DNA from: Samsonia erythrinae
Lineage (GTDB): Bacteria; Pseudomonadota; Gammaproteobacteria; Enterobacterales; Enterobacteriaceae
Length of the DNA stretch: 64,000 nt
Assembly (NCBI RefSeq): GCF_004342665.1
Contig: NZ_SMBY01000003.1
Coordinates: 124,001 to 188,000 of the forward strand
Reading direction: 5' to 3'
Program-made: the position numbers and the translations under genes
The notes under the pieces: model-generated
The model's input: the letters and a program-made list of their open reading frames with translations, nothing else
Database searches by the model: none
What the model was told of the DNA's origin: nothing
Shown here: positions 38,104 through 49,555 of the stretch, one piece after another
Layout of the letters: every line of letters starts with the position of its first letter
How positions within the stretch are numbered: position 1 is the first letter of the stretch

Positions 38104-38859
38104 TTAACCCATTGCTAATATCTGATTAGCGCGTTGTGCATTATCGTCGACACTGCTGATGACTTTCATCTGCATTTCAAAGCGACGCGCATTGGCAATC
38201 ATATCGACCATCGTATCTACCGTGTTTACATTACTGCCTTCTATCACCCCGGACATGATACGTATCGTGGGATCATTCGGCAGAACATTGCCACGTTGCT
38301 GCTGGGCCTGTTGCGTCAGACGGAACAATCCGTCATCAGAGCGCTCAACTTCCTGCCCGGTGGCTCTGACGAGCTTCAGGCGCCCCAATTGAGCAATCGT
38401 ATTCGGCGGATCGCCATCATTAAGCACGGAGATCGTGCCATCAGGAGAAATGCCGATCTGGGATTGCGGCGGCACGTCAATCGGCCCACCGTCTCCCATC
38501 ACCACACGTCCCTGGATCGTCAACTGGCCGTCAGCGTTGATCTCCATATTGCCATTACGGGTGTATGCCTCACTGCCATCGGCAGTTTGTACGGCCAGCC
38601 ACCCTTCTTTCGGTAAAGCAACGTCCATTGCACGACCCGTATAATTCATCACGCCCTCGGTCATATCGGCGCCAGGCGTTGACGCGACAACCAACGTTCG
38701 GGTCGGCAATGTCAGCCCGTTAACCGGCACCGCACGCAGCGCTGAAAGCTGCGCCCGGAACCCCGGCGTTGAGGCATTCGCCAGGTTGTTTGCGGTAATC
38801 GCCTGTTTTTCCAATGACTGACTCGCGCCACCCATTGCCGTATAAATCGCGTGATCCAT
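38104..38859 (-). CDS. flgF: Proximal rod protein FlgF
   Basis: Rod protein of 251 residues with the N-terminal ITANNLANASTPGFRAQL and C-terminal VNTVDTMVDMIANARRFEMQMKVI motifs of the rod/hook family. It starts 21 bp after flgE. Confidence 0.96.
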   Translation of the reverse strand: MDHAIYTAMGGASQSLEKQAITANNLANASTPGFRAQLSALRAVPVNGLTLPTRTLVVASTPGADMTEGVMNYTGRAMDVALPKEGWLAVQTADGSEAYTRNGNMEINADGQLTIQGRVVMGDGGPIDVPPQSQIGISPDGTISVLNDGDPPNTIAQLGRLKLVRATGQEVERSDDGLFRLTQQAQQQRGNVLPNDPTIRIMSGVIEGSNVNTVDTMVDMIANARRFEMQMKVISSVDDNAQRANQILAMG

Positions 38860-38880
38860 GCAATGTCCCCGTCAGGATAA

Positions 38881-40134
38881 TTAGCGCAGGCTAACCAACG
38901 TTTGCAGAATGGAGTCCTGCGTCTTGATGGTTTGCGCATTCGATTGATAGTTGCGCTGTGCCACGATCATGTTGACCAGTTCTTTACTTAAATCAACGTT
39001 CGAACTTTCGGTGGATTTGCCGATCAGCTTGCCCAGACTGCCAGTACCCGCCAGACCGATAACCGCCTGACCGGACGTCCCCGTTTCAGACCACACGTTA
39101 TCGCCTTCAGGCGAAAGGCCTTCAGGGTTAGCAAAACCAGCTAGCAAAATCTGTCCCAGCGGCTGTTTCTGACCATTACTGTAGCTACCTTCGATCGTAC
39201 CATCGTCATTGATGGCAAAACCGGTCAACGACCCTGGCGCGAAACCATTCTGGGTCGGGCTTTTGTAACTGTATTCGGTATTTTGCTGCACGCTGCCAGT
39301 CAGGTTAAAATTAAAATTACTGGCAAGGGAGCCGTTCACAGAGGCGAGCTGGATATTCATTGGGTTGATGCCATTGGGAACCGATGCCGCTGGCGGCGCT
39401 GCAAATCCAGAAGTCTGACCGATCAGCGCACCGTTGGTATCAAACTTCAGCGTGCCCGCCTCTTGATAGTTTACCGGCGACACGCTGTCGTCTTTCGCGT
39501 ACACGTTCCACAGATTATCCGCCGTTTTGACGAAGTAGAGCGAGAAGTTATGCACATTCCCCTGACTGTCATAGGTTGTCAACGCGGTTTTACTATTGTA
39601 CGTGCCTTCCTGACCCTGTGTGGTCGCATCCCAGGCCGTCGTCGGTATGCTGTCGGAAGAATTCAGGTTAGCGATAATGGATGCCGTTGTTGTCTGGCTG
39701 GCCAGCATATCGCCATCGGGGATCGTCAACGGAACGGGATCGGCACCGGTCTGAACGGTTGGCGGCGTACCCGCAACCGGAAAGCCGGTTAGCTGCATGC
39801 CTTGAGCATTCACAATATTACGACCGTTCAGCATAAACTGACCGTTACGGCTGTAATAGACGGAGCCGTTAGTGTCCTGCATTCTATAGAAGCCGCTACC
39901 GCTGATCGCCACATCCAGATCGCGTGAAGAGGACGTCACCGTACCGCTACCAAAATCCTGCAATACCGATGAGACCTGGACGCCCATCCCGACCTTCGAA
40001 CCTGCAAACATATCCGCAAAGGTCACAGTGCCGGATTTAAACCCCACTGTCGCCGAGTTGGCGATGTTATTACCAATCACATCCAGGTTATTAGACGCGG
40101 CGTTTAAGCCACTGACCGCCTGAGAAAAACCCAT
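38881..40134 (-). CDS. flgE: Flagellar hook protein FlgE
   Basis: Universal-joint hook subunit of 417 residues, slightly longer than E. coli (about 402). MGFSQAVSGLNAASNNLDVIGNNIANSATVGFK at the N-terminus and SSNVDLSKELVNMIVAQRNYQSNAQTIKTQDSILQTLVSLR at the C-terminus are conserved. The surface domains in the middle vary. It is preceded by flgD after 75 bp. Confidence 0.97.
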   Translation of the reverse strand: MGFSQAVSGLNAASNNLDVIGNNIANSATVGFKSGTVTFADMFAGSKVGMGVQVSSVLQDFGSGTVTSSSRDLDVAISGSGFYRMQDTNGSVYYSRNGQFMLNGRNIVNAQGMQLTGFPVAGTPPTVQTGADPVPLTIPDGDMLASQTTTASIIANLNSSDSIPTTAWDATTQGQEGTYNSKTALTTYDSQGNVHNFSLYFVKTADNLWNVYAKDDSVSPVNYQEAGTLKFDTNGALIGQTSGFAAPPAASVPNGINPMNIQLASVNGSLASNFNFNLTGSVQQNTEYSYKSPTQNGFAPGSLTGFAINDDGTIEGSYSNGQKQPLGQILLAGFANPEGLSPEGDNVWSETGTSGQAVIGLAGTGSLGKLIGKSTESSNVDLSKELVNMIVAQRNYQSNAQTIKTQDSILQTLVSLR

Positions 40135-40209
40135 GTTGTTCTCCAGATAAATTGATTAAGTCATATTCCAGAAAATGAACGAGTCTGGAATAACAGATAA
40201 TTGATACCG

Positions 40210-40890
40210 TTACAGAATTTGCCGGACATCGTCCAACGTCGCTTTACCTCGCAGGCCCAAATCCAGCACGACGCCGCCATCGGCGCGGGTTACCGCATTC
40301 ACCACGCCATAGCTCAGAGGCTGAACAACCTGTTGCGCGCCGCCAGTACTGGCAGAAGCGGTAAAGGTATAGGCACCGTCAGGGGCAGCCGTGCCATCTG
40401 CCAGCTTGCTATCCCAATTGAATGAATGAACGCCAGCCGAGAGCGGCCCCAGTTCAACGGTGCGTACCGCTTTGCCTGTTGCATCATTAACGGTGACCGT
40501 CACCACTTCCGCGGCTTTTTCCAGTTCGACGCCAAAGGGGGTGCTGGTTTCCTGGCCGACTAAAATGTCTTTTCCTGGGATCATGACGCCATGATCGATC
40601 AGCGTGGTCGCTTGCATGGATTGGTTATTGTCGATCTGGCCGGAGATAGAGCCCAATGTGGTATTCAACTTCTCAATCCCGCTGACGGTATTCAACTGGG
40701 CAAGCTGACTGACAAGCTGATCGTTACTCATCGGATTTGTCGGATCCTGATTCTTCAACTGCGCAACCAGAAGCGTCAGAAACTGGTTTTGAAGGTCGTC
40801 AGCACTGCTGGTACTCGAAGCCGATGATATGGCGCTGGATGTACTCTGGGTCTGATTCGCCGCGTATGTATCATTAATGGTTACTGACAT
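40210..40890 (-). CDS. flgD: Hook-assembly cap protein FlgD
   Basis: Hook-capping scaffold of 226 residues. The N-terminal export region (QNQFLTLLVAQLKNQDPTNPMSNDQLVSQLAQLNTVSGIEKL) is the family hallmark. A FlgD Ig-like domain follows (AVRTVELGPLSAGVHSFNWDSKLADGTAAPDGAYTF). It lies 15 bp after flgC. Confidence 0.96.
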   Translation of the reverse strand: MSVTINDTYAANQTQSTSSAISSASSTSSADDLQNQFLTLLVAQLKNQDPTNPMSNDQLVSQLAQLNTVSGIEKLNTTLGSISGQIDNNQSMQATTLIDHGVMIPGKDILVGQETSTPFGVELEKAAEVVTVTVNDATGKAVRTVELGPLSAGVHSFNWDSKLADGTAAPDGAYTFTASASTGGAQQVVQPLSYGVVNAVTRADGGVVLDLGLRGKATLDDVRQIL

Positions 40891-40905
40891 GTTGTCGTCT
40901 CCCGA

Positions 40906-41310
40906 TTATTGCCCGATCGTTAACGTCTTCAGCATCATCGATTTCGTCGTATTCAACACTTCGACGTTCGCCTGATAGCTGCGTGATGCTGAAATGGTGT
41001 TGACCATCTCTGCTACCGGGTCAACATTCGGCATGCGAACGTACCCTTGTCCATCAGCCAAAGGGTTACCCGGTTCATAGACCAGACGCGCAGGCGATGG
41101 GTCTTCAATAACATTCGCAACGCGCACGCCGCCAGTTGACTGTCCCGGAGCCGCATTCACTTCGAATACAACCTGTTTGGCGCGATACGGCTCACCATCC
41201 GGGCCCGTCACGCTGTCTGCGTTAGCCAGGTTGCTGGCACTCACGTTCAGGCGCTGAGATTGCGCGGAAAGCGCGGAACCTGATATTTCGAATATGTTTA
41301 ATAACGACAT
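40906..41310 (-). CDS. flgC: Proximal rod protein FlgC
   Basis: Rod protein of 134 residues. [23 protein letters not shown] at the N-terminus and [32 protein letters not shown] at the C-terminus match the family. It lies 28 bp after flgB. Confidence 0.97.
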   Translation of the reverse strand: MSLLNIFEISGSALSAQSQRLNVSASNLANADSVTGPDGEPYRAKQVVFEVNAAPGQSTGGVRVANVIEDPSPARLVYEPGNPLADGQGYVRMPNVDPVAEMVNTISASRSYQANVEVLNTTKSMMLKTLTIGQ

Positions 41311-41338
41311 AAATCTTTACCTTTTCATCCCGCTACGA

Positions 41339-41755
41339 TCATGAACCCGACTGCAAGACCGACATCATGCCTTTAATCTGCCCGCTCAAAACGGTCAGAT
41401 TGGTTTGATATTTCAGGCTATTATCGGCAAAATTAGTACGTTCACGGTCCATGTCGACCGTATTGCCATCTAACGCGGGCTGATCGGGTACGCGGTACAG
41501 CAAATCAAGCTCCGGCGGTTGGAAATTTTGTGCCGGTATATGGCGCACAGACGTTGTTTTCAGCGCAATACCAGTACCATCCGCTCGCCCTTGCTCCATC
41601 ACTTTGTTAAGCTGGCTGGCAAAATCGATGTCTCTGGCTTGATATCCCGGCGTATCCGCATTGGCAATGTTCGCGGCCAGAATTTCCTGCCGCTGGGCAC
41701 GCAAATTCAACGCTTCCTGCTGAAACCGCAACGAGGCGTTTAATTTATCGAGCAT
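41339..41755 (-). CDS. flgB: Proximal rod protein FlgB
   Basis: Rod protein of 138 residues and first gene of the flgBCDEFGHIJ operon. It shows [21 protein letters not shown] and a C-terminal helix with [26 protein letters not shown]. The 164-bp gap to divergent flgA should carry the FlhDC-dependent promoters. Confidence 0.96.
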   Translation of the reverse strand: MLDKLNASLRFQQEALNLRAQRQEILAANIANADTPGYQARDIDFASQLNKVMEQGRADGTGIALKTTSVRHIPAQNFQPPELDLLYRVPDQPALDGNTVDMDRERTNFADNSLKYQTNLTVLSGQIKGMMSVLQSGS

Positions 41756-41919
41756 GCTCCCTCCGCGAGTTAAAATTTCGAGTGAGTAGGATAATTCTCA
41801 TTATGGCTATGTCATCGAACGAATAGGCATCAAATGCAGCGCTATTTATTGCTTTAACCCCACGCGGACATCGTTACACTTACAGCCCGATATCAGAGAA
41901 CCAGGAGCGCAGAGCGGGA

Positions 41920-42594
41920 ATGAAAATACTATCGAATTATCTCTGTCTGGTGACATCCTGTTTTTTTCCCCTTCTTTTCTGTCCCCCCGCGCAGGCAAGT
42001 GACCTTAAGGCGCAAATCAATCAGTTTTTCTCGGCACGCTTTCAGGGAAGCGAGAATACCGTTAACGTTGTGATAAAATCGCCAGAATCACAGTGGCCGC
42101 AGTGCGAAACGCCCCAAATCACCCAGTCCGGGAATGCCAAAATGTGGGGGAATGTAAGCGTGTCCGTGCGCTGTGGTCAGCAGCGCCGTTTTATTCAAAC
42201 CGAGGTTCAGGTCACCGGCAATTATGTGACAAGCTCGCGACCGATAAATCGTGGAACAACCCTCTCGGAAAAAGACATCCGGTTAACAAAAGGCAGGCTC
42301 GATTTATTGCCGCTGCGCGCCATACTGACGTTACAAGACGCACAGGGTGCCGTTCTGCTACGCGATCTGACGCCCGGACAAGTGATTACGACCGCCATGA
42401 TCAGGCGAGCATGGGTCGTTAAAGCGGGCCAATCGGTGCAGATTATCGCGCAGGGGGAAGGCTTCACGGTTAACGGTGAAGGCAAGGCGATGAATAATGC
42501 GGCAGCAGGTCAGGCGGTGAGAGTCAGAACGGCAAATGGACAAATAACCAGCGGCATTGCCGGCGACGATGGGATTATTCTGATCTCGCCGTAA
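41920..42594 (+). CDS. flgA: P-ring assembly chaperone FlgA
   Basis: Periplasmic chaperone of 224 residues for P-ring (FlgI) assembly. A signal peptide ends near PPAQAS. The C-terminal SAF domain is clear (GTTLSEKDIRLTKGRLDLLPLRAILTLQDAQGAVLLRDLTPGQVITTAMIR). The gene is divergent from flgB and leads flgAMN. Confidence 0.95.
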   Translation: MKILSNYLCLVTSCFFPLLFCPPAQASDLKAQINQFFSARFQGSENTVNVVIKSPESQWPQCETPQITQSGNAKMWGNVSVSVRCGQQRRFIQTEVQVTGNYVTSSRPINRGTTLSEKDIRLTKGRLDLLPLRAILTLQDAQGAVLLRDLTPGQVITTAMIRRAWVVKAGQSVQIIAQGEGFTVNGEGKAMNNAAAGQAVRVRTANGQITSGIAGDDGIILISP

Positions 42595-42599
42595 TTAAT

Positions 42600-42626
42600 T
42601 AAAGGTTTACGTATCTTTGCCGATGT
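42600..42626 (+). promoter_or_regulatory. Sigma-28 promoter of flgMN
   Basis: -35 TAAAGGTT, 11-nt spacer, -10 GCCGATGT, right after the flgA stop. It gives the FliA-dependent feedback expression of FlgM known in Salmonella. Confidence 0.8.
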
Positions 42627-42736
42627 TAATTACATTGTCATTCATGGCGACGTTTATAAATTGAGCACCAATGTGACGGAAATCTTTTAACACATTGATG
42701 ATTAAACATTTTATCCTCACATTAGAGGGATTTATT

Positions 42737-43033
42737 ATGAGTATCGATCGCACCCAACCGCTAAAGCCGGTCACGCAGGTTCAGCAACGCGAATCTGGCG
42801 ATATCGCTAAAGCCAAACAGAAACAGACAGAAGCCCAGTCTGAAGTTAGCGCAACACAGGTAAAGTTGAGTGATGCGCAGGCCAAACTCATGCAGCCCGG
42901 TACGCAGGATATCGATATGAATCGCGTCGAAACCCTGAAGCAGGCCATTCGCGATGGTTCTCTCAAGATTGATACGGGAAAAATCGCCGATGCACTTCTT
43001 AAGGACACGCAGGATTTTTTAGCAGGTAATTAA
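42737..43033 (+). CDS. flgM: Anti-sigma-28 factor FlgM
   Basis: Small protein of 98 residues that binds FliA and is secreted once the hook is complete. I use ATG 42737 ([12 protein letters not shown]), which matches the E. coli start and has GAGGG upstream; the frame is open from 42695. The C-terminal FliA-binding half ([47 protein letters not shown]) is well conserved, while the N-terminal half is disordered in type. Confidence 0.95.
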   Translation: MSIDRTQPLKPVTQVQQRESGDIAKAKQKQTEAQSEVSATQVKLSDAQAKLMQPGTQDIDMNRVETLKQAIRDGSLKIDTGKIADALLKDTQDFLAGN

Positions 43034-43038
43034 CATTT

Positions 43039-43476
43039 ATGGACAATCTGCAATCAATCCTGGAGCAATTACTGAATAACCTGCGCGAGCTTGACGTCGT
43101 TCTGTCTGAAGAACAAACGCTACTTTGTGCTGGTCATATCAACGGCATTGCACTGCAACAGGTAACAGATAAGAAAACGTCTTTACTGGCGACAATGCAG
43201 CATCTTGAGACACACCGCCATGAAGTCGAGGCGACGCTTAATCTGCAAGCACCTTATCGCGACGTTGAGCCGTTGTCTGCTTATTGGCAACAAATTCAAA
43301 GTCTCACCAGCAGCCTGAACGATAAAAATAAGCACAATGGTCTGTTGCTCAATCGGCATATTGCTTATACCAATGAAGCACTCAATATATTGAAACCCCG
43401 TCATGGTCAGGGGCTGTATGGTCCTGATGGTCAGGCAAAAAGTGTGACCGTTGGCGGCAGGAAAATCACCTTTTAA
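43039..43476 (+). CDS. flgN: Flagellar export chaperone FlgN
   Basis: Cytosolic helical chaperone of 145 residues for the junction proteins FlgK and FlgL. It shows the FlgN pattern (LEQLLNNLRELDVVLSEEQTLLCAGHINGIALQQVTDKKTSLLATMQHLE) and the typical end HGQGLYGPDGQ. It starts 5 nt after flgM. Confidence 0.93.
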   Translation: MDNLQSILEQLLNNLRELDVVLSEEQTLLCAGHINGIALQQVTDKKTSLLATMQHLETHRHEVEATLNLQAPYRDVEPLSAYWQQIQSLTSSLNDKNKHNGLLLNRHIAYTNEALNILKPRHGQGLYGPDGQAKSVTVGGRKITF

Positions 43477-43534
43477 ACGTCTCTGTCTTTCGGACAGAGA
43501 CGCCTTTCACTGAATACCTTCTATTCTAATACCG

Positions 43535-43954
43535 TCACTTAAAATTGACGGCAAGATCAATTGTACGAACATGAAACGTGCTGTTAATACGTCCATGTCC
43601 TTCAATATAATAAATAAAGCGGAATTCGTTGTTTGCCGTCAATCCCGCGAATGCCTGAGTCTGCCCGTCCCCACTGCCATCCAAATCAACACAACGCTGC
43701 GGCGATCGTGAGCAGAGCTTAACAACAAGCCCGTTTGGGATGACGGAATCAATCACGTGTCGCCAGTATATCGTAGTGATCGTTTCCTCTGGCTTGACGC
43801 TAATATTGGGCACAAAAGCCGATGTCGTGACCATTTCGCCGCGGTGCTCAAGCCTGATCCCCGGCAGGGTTCCGTTCCAACTGCCTGGCGTCGCGGTGAC
43901 GCAAAATGAGAAAACCAGCGCCGGCAACGCCAGAAGCCACGTTATCTTTCTCAT
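43535..43954 (-). CDS. flhE: Flagellar protein FlhE
   Basis: Periplasmic protein of 139 residues with a signal peptide (MRKITWLLALPALVFSFCVTA). In Salmonella FlhE is linked to proton leak through the export gate and to swarming and biofilm traits. It overlaps the flhA stop (ATGA), and two Cys (SRSPQRCVD and KLCSRS) could form a disulfide. It is convergent with flgN. Confidence 0.9.
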   Translation of the reverse strand: MRKITWLLALPALVFSFCVTATPGSWNGTLPGIRLEHRGEMVTTSAFVPNISVKPEETITTIYWRHVIDSVIPNGLVVKLCSRSPQRCVDLDGSGDGQTQAFAGLTANNEFRFIYYIEGHGRINSTFHVRTIDLAVNFK

Positions 43955-46035
43955 GTCTGCGCTTCCCCTATAATCGATGTCATCCGGATCTGGCGATGGT
44001 CACTGATTTCCATATTAGAAAGCACAGCCATGTTGGGCAAACTACGGTGCAGGAATCGAGCCAGTAACGCGCGTAATGCATGGTTAACCAACAGCACCGG
44101 CGGCGCACCTAACATTTCCTGCCGCTGTAGCGCTTGTTTAGCTTGTTCCAAGAGACGATCGGCAAGCCCCGGTTCAAGTCCGCCACCGCCCTGAAGCGCC
44201 TGTAACAGCAGGCGTTCCAGTGATCCTTCCAGACCAATCACCTGAAGCTCGCTATCACCCGGGAACCACTGTTGAGTGATCGCTCTTCCCAGGGCAACCC
44301 TGACCACCGTCGTAAGCTCGTAAGGATCGGGTTGTACCGGCGCATGTTCAGCGAGTGTCTCCATAATCGTGCGCATATCCCTGATTGAAACCCGCTCGCT
44401 AAGCAGATTTTGCAAGACTTTATGTAAGGTGGTTAACGTCACCACGCCAGGAATGAAATCTTCTGCCAGTTTAGGCATTTCCTGAGCCACGCGATCCATC
44501 AGTTGCTGAGCCTCCTGACGTCCGAATAACTCACTGGCATGTGATGCAATTAAGTGATTCAGGTGCGTTGCAACCACAGTACTTGCCTCTACTACCGTAA
44601 ATCCCTGAGCCTGAGCTTGATCTTTCAGCGCATTGTCAATCCAAACCGCGGGCAACCCAAATGCGGGATCTTTCGTCACATCCCCAGCTAAAGAGCCTAC
44701 TGCATTGCCAGGATTAATGGCCATCCAGCGCCCCGGGTGAGCTTCACCGTGCCCTACTTCGACACCTTTCATCAATATACGATAGCTGGCAGGCTGAAGT
44801 TCAAGATTGTCACGAATATGAACGACCGGCGGTAAGAACCCCATTTCCTGAGCAAATTTCTTCCTGATACTGCGAATTCTGCCCAGCAATTCTCCATCCT
44901 GCTGTGCATCAACCATTGGGATGAGGCGATAGCCAACTTCCATCCCCAATGGATCTTCCAGTTGCACATCAGACCAACTGGCCTCAATAACCTGATGCTT
45001 TTCCATTGAGGCCGGGACAGGCTGCATAACCGGTTCTTTTTGCTCCGCGCCACGTATCCACCAGGCGAGCGCCAACAAAGAGGCCGTAAATAATAGAAAG
45101 ACGAAATTAGGCATACCGGGAACCAAGCCAATAAGCCCGATAACCGCCGCACTCAGCACCATAACCCGAGGGTTATTGAAGAGCTGGGTTACCATCTGCT
45201 GGCCGACATCCTGATCGGTACTGACGCGGGTAACAATAACACCTGCCGCAGTAGAAATAATCAGGGCAGGGATCTGTGCGACCAGACCATCCCCAATGGT
45301 AAGCAGCGTATAACTTTCTGCCGCCTGCCCTACCGGCATGCCATGCTGTGCCACCCCGACCAGTAACCCGCCGACAATGTTAATAACCATGATTATCAGC
45401 CCGGCGATTGCATCGCCACGGACGAATTTACTGGCGCCGTCCATTGAACCGTAAAAGTCCGATTCCTGAGTCACCTCAGCACGGCGCTTTTTCGCTTCAT
45501 CCTCCCCAATCAAGCCGGCATTGAGATCGGCATCAATCGCCATTTGTTTGCCCGGCATGCCATCAAGCACAAAACGAGCGCCAACTTCGGCGATGCGCCC
45601 GGCCCCCTTGGTGATGACCATAAAGTTGATTAATACCAGGATGATGAAGACGACAATACCAATAGCAAAATTCCCGCCCACCAAAAAGTGTCCGAATGCT
45701 TCAACGACCTTTCCCGCTGCGGCCGTTCCGGTATGCCCTTCCATTAAAATGATACGGGTGGATGCAACGTTAAGTGATAAACGCAACAATGTAGAAAACA
45801 GCAGGATGGTAGGAAACGCCGCAAATTCCAGCGTACGCTGCGTAAACATCGCCACCAGCAATACCATGATCGACAGCGCAATATTAAAGGTAAACAGCAG
45901 ATCCAGAACGAATGGCGGCAGAGGCAATACCATCATGGACAGTATCAGCAGGATCAGTATTGGTCCGGCTAATATTTGCCATTGAGTACTTTTCATCGAA
46001 CTCGGTAAACGAAGCAAAGAGGCCAAATTAGCCAT
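43951..46035 (-). CDS. flhA: Flagellar export gate protein FlhA
   Basis: Central export-gate component of 694 residues. The N-terminal half has about eight membrane segments and the FHIPEP-family signature (RIAEVGARFVLDGMPGKQMAIDADL). The C-terminal cytosolic half docks chaperone-substrate complexes. I start at ATG 46035 (MANLASLLRLPSSMKSTQW), which aligns with E. coli; the frame is open to 46068. It overlaps flhB by 8 bp and flhE by 4 bp. Confidence 0.97.
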   Translation of the reverse strand: MANLASLLRLPSSMKSTQWQILAGPILILLILSMMVLPLPPFVLDLLFTFNIALSIMVLLVAMFTQRTLEFAAFPTILLFSTLLRLSLNVASTRIILMEGHTGTAAAGKVVEAFGHFLVGGNFAIGIVVFIILVLINFMVITKGAGRIAEVGARFVLDGMPGKQMAIDADLNAGLIGEDEAKKRRAEVTQESDFYGSMDGASKFVRGDAIAGLIIMVINIVGGLLVGVAQHGMPVGQAAESYTLLTIGDGLVAQIPALIISTAAGVIVTRVSTDQDVGQQMVTQLFNNPRVMVLSAAVIGLIGLVPGMPNFVFLLFTASLLALAWWIRGAEQKEPVMQPVPASMEKHQVIEASWSDVQLEDPLGMEVGYRLIPMVDAQQDGELLGRIRSIRKKFAQEMGFLPPVVHIRDNLELQPASYRILMKGVEVGHGEAHPGRWMAINPGNAVGSLAGDVTKDPAFGLPAVWIDNALKDQAQAQGFTVVEASTVVATHLNHLIASHASELFGRQEAQQLMDRVAQEMPKLAEDFIPGVVTLTTLHKVLQNLLSERVSIRDMRTIMETLAEHAPVQPDPYELTTVVRVALGRAITQQWFPGDSELQVIGLEGSLERLLLQALQGGGGLEPGLADRLLEQAKQALQRQEMLGAPPVLLVNHALRALLARFLHRSLPNMAVLSNMEISDHRQIRMTSIIGEAQT

Positions 46036-47179
46036 CAGTAGTATTCTCTTTAGCAAAATCCAGTGCATCCGGCACGGGTAAGTGTTTCGGTTTTCTAGGA
46101 ATTAATCCACCTTCGCGCTTCCAGCGCTTGAGTTGATAAACCCAGGCTAAGACTTCTGCAACAGCAGCATATAATGCAGCCGGGATATGTTCTCCAACTT
46201 CGGAATGACGAAATAAGGCTCGCGCCAGCGGCGGCGCTTCCAAAATAGGTACGCGATGTTCGTTTCCTAATTCACGAATGCGTAAAGCAATCTCACCAGC
46301 ACCTTTTGCCAGCACTTTTGGCGCATTCATTTTTTTCTCGTCGTAGCGTAAAGCCACCGCATAATGCGTTGGGTTGGTTACAATCACATCGGCTTTAGGG
46401 ACATCAGCCATCATTCTGCGTTGGGCCATGGCCCGCTGCTGCTGGCGAATGCGAGCTTTAACATGCGGATCGCCTTCGCTTTGTTTGTGTTCGTCACGAA
46501 TTTCCTGTTTGCTCATCCGCAGCTTCTTAACGTGGCTCCAGATTTGCCAGAACACATCAAAAGCGACCATAGGGATAAGGGCCATAATGATGAGAAAACC
46601 ACACATCACCGCCAGTTCCAAAGCATCGCCTAATGCGGCCTTCGGGGGTTCAGATATCAGATGCAATATTTTCGGCCAGTTATGCATCAAGAATAAAATA
46701 CTGACGACGCCCACCATCACTGACTTCAATATCGCTTTGAAAAGTTCAGCCAATGCCTGGGAAGAAAATAGTCGCTTCAGCCCGGAAATCGGATCTAATT
46801 TTTTGAAATTCACCTTGAGCGACTTGGTACTAAATAACACGCCCCCGAGCAGCAGCGGCGCTGACAGCGCCACCAGTACAGCACCAAGCATAATCGGTAT
46901 TAAAGCGGATACCGCCTGACGTAATAATGAACCGACATGGCGCAACATCTGGGTATCATCACCAATCGTCGCGTAATCAAAGTTCAGCGACTGAGAGACA
47001 ATCCCCGCCAATCGAGCGGCCATGGTGCTCCCCCCCATCCACAAGATGGCCAATCCTGCGATCATCATCAAAACAGAGGACAATTCCCGGGAGCGGGGAA
47101 TCTGGCCTTCTTCACGCGCTTTCTCCTCTTTTTGGGGAGTGGGGGCTTCTGTTTTTTCCAGATCGCTATCATCAGCCAC
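46028..47179 (-). CDS. flhB: Flagellar export switch protein FlhB
   Basis: Export-gate protein of 383 residues that switches substrate specificity from rod/hook to filament type. Four membrane segments are followed by a cytosolic domain with the self-cleaving NPTH motif (Asn269-Pro270). The N-terminus (ADDSDLEKTEAPTPQKEEKAREEGQIPRSRE) is characteristic. It is first in flhBAE, after a 241-bp gap from cheZ. Confidence 0.97.
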   Translation of the reverse strand: MADDSDLEKTEAPTPQKEEKAREEGQIPRSRELSSVLMMIAGLAILWMGGSTMAARLAGIVSQSLNFDYATIGDDTQMLRHVGSLLRQAVSALIPIMLGAVLVALSAPLLLGGVLFSTKSLKVNFKKLDPISGLKRLFSSQALAELFKAILKSVMVGVVSILFLMHNWPKILHLISEPPKAALGDALELAVMCGFLIIMALIPMVAFDVFWQIWSHVKKLRMSKQEIRDEHKQSEGDPHVKARIRQQQRAMAQRRMMADVPKADVIVTNPTHYAVALRYDEKKMNAPKVLAKGAGEIALRIRELGNEHRVPILEAPPLARALFRHSEVGEHIPAALYAAVAEVLAWVYQLKRWKREGGLIPRKPKHLPVPDALDFAKENTTDG

Positions 47180-47321
47180 TTGGCGTTCCTGTTACAACTT
47201 TGGGATAGGAATTTGCTGCCTAGCATGACAAATACGGAAAAGTTTTATGGCTTGAACAAAGAGGGAAAGCGACGCTTCTTTAATGGATAGTTGAAAGATA
47301 AAGAAGAAAAATTCGATTTAG

Positions 47322-47354
47322 CTATTTATGGCCGTAACGACCGGCCATAAATAG
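47322..47354. other. Strong hairpin between cheZ and flhB
   Basis: 13-bp perfect repeat CTATTTATGGCCG/CGGCCATAAATAG with a 7-nt loop. A second weak hairpin (AAAGAAG/CTTCTTT, 47385-47402) lies next to cheZ. Neither has a clean T run. They may partly insulate flhBAE from the che transcript. Confidence 0.55.
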
Positions 47355-47420
47355 TGGGGACGGTGACATTCACAATCGTCGCAAAAAGAAGGTAGCTTCT
47401 TTTCTTAGCGATGGGTTTAT

Positions 47421-48065
47421 TTAGAATCCGAGGCTATCCAGAAGATCGTCGACCTGATCCTGATTGGCGACAATACCAGCGGCACCTTTGTCCAACTGTG
47501 GTCCATTCAGGAGACTCTCATTCGCACGTTTAGACGCATCCGGTTTTTCTGGAATATTTTCCAGTAACACCATCAGCAGTTGTTTTTCAATCTCCTGAAC
47601 AACATCCATCATACGCTTGATAACCTGACCGGTAAGGTCCTGGAAATCCTGCGCCATCATGATCTCCAACAGCTGAGCGTTGGTAAATGAGGTGTGTTGC
47701 GGCACATCTTCAAGATAGCTACGCGTATCCGTCACTAATTCGCGAGCATCAGCCAACTCTATGGGGTTTTCAAACCATTCATCCCAACGGGCTTTCAGCG
47801 ATTTCGCGTCAGACTCTAACTGATTTTGGCGTGGTTGCGCAGCTTCTACACAGTTCAGAGCCCGTTCTGCCGCTTGTGCAGTCATTTGAACAACATAATC
47901 AAGACGATCGCGGGCGTCAGGGATAGCTTCTGCTGCTTCGGCTATAGCGTGATCCAGACCCAGCTCTTTTAGGCTGTCACGTAGCATACGGGTCAATTGA
48001 CCGATACGCGAAATGATCTCGGTAGCTGAAGCTGTGTCGTTTACGGACGGCATATGTGACGTCAT
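47421..48065 (-). CDS. cheZ: CheY-phosphate phosphatase CheZ
   Basis: Four-helix dimeric phosphatase of 214 residues that dephosphorylates CheY. The active-site segment [20 protein letters not shown] contains the catalytic Gln. The C-terminal CheY-docking peptide ([14 protein letters not shown]) is intact. It lies 9 bp after cheY. Confidence 0.97.
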   Translation of the reverse strand: MTSHMPSVNDTASATEIISRIGQLTRMLRDSLKELGLDHAIAEAAEAIPDARDRLDYVVQMTAQAAERALNCVEAAQPRQNQLESDAKSLKARWDEWFENPIELADARELVTDTRSYLEDVPQHTSFTNAQLLEIMMAQDFQDLTGQVIKRMMDVVQEIEKQLLMVLLENIPEKPDASKRANESLLNGPQLDKGAAGIVANQDQVDDLLDSLGF

Positions 48066-48074
48066 AAGATCCCC

Positions 48075-49554
<1,480 letters not shown>

Positions 49555-49555
<1 letters not shown>

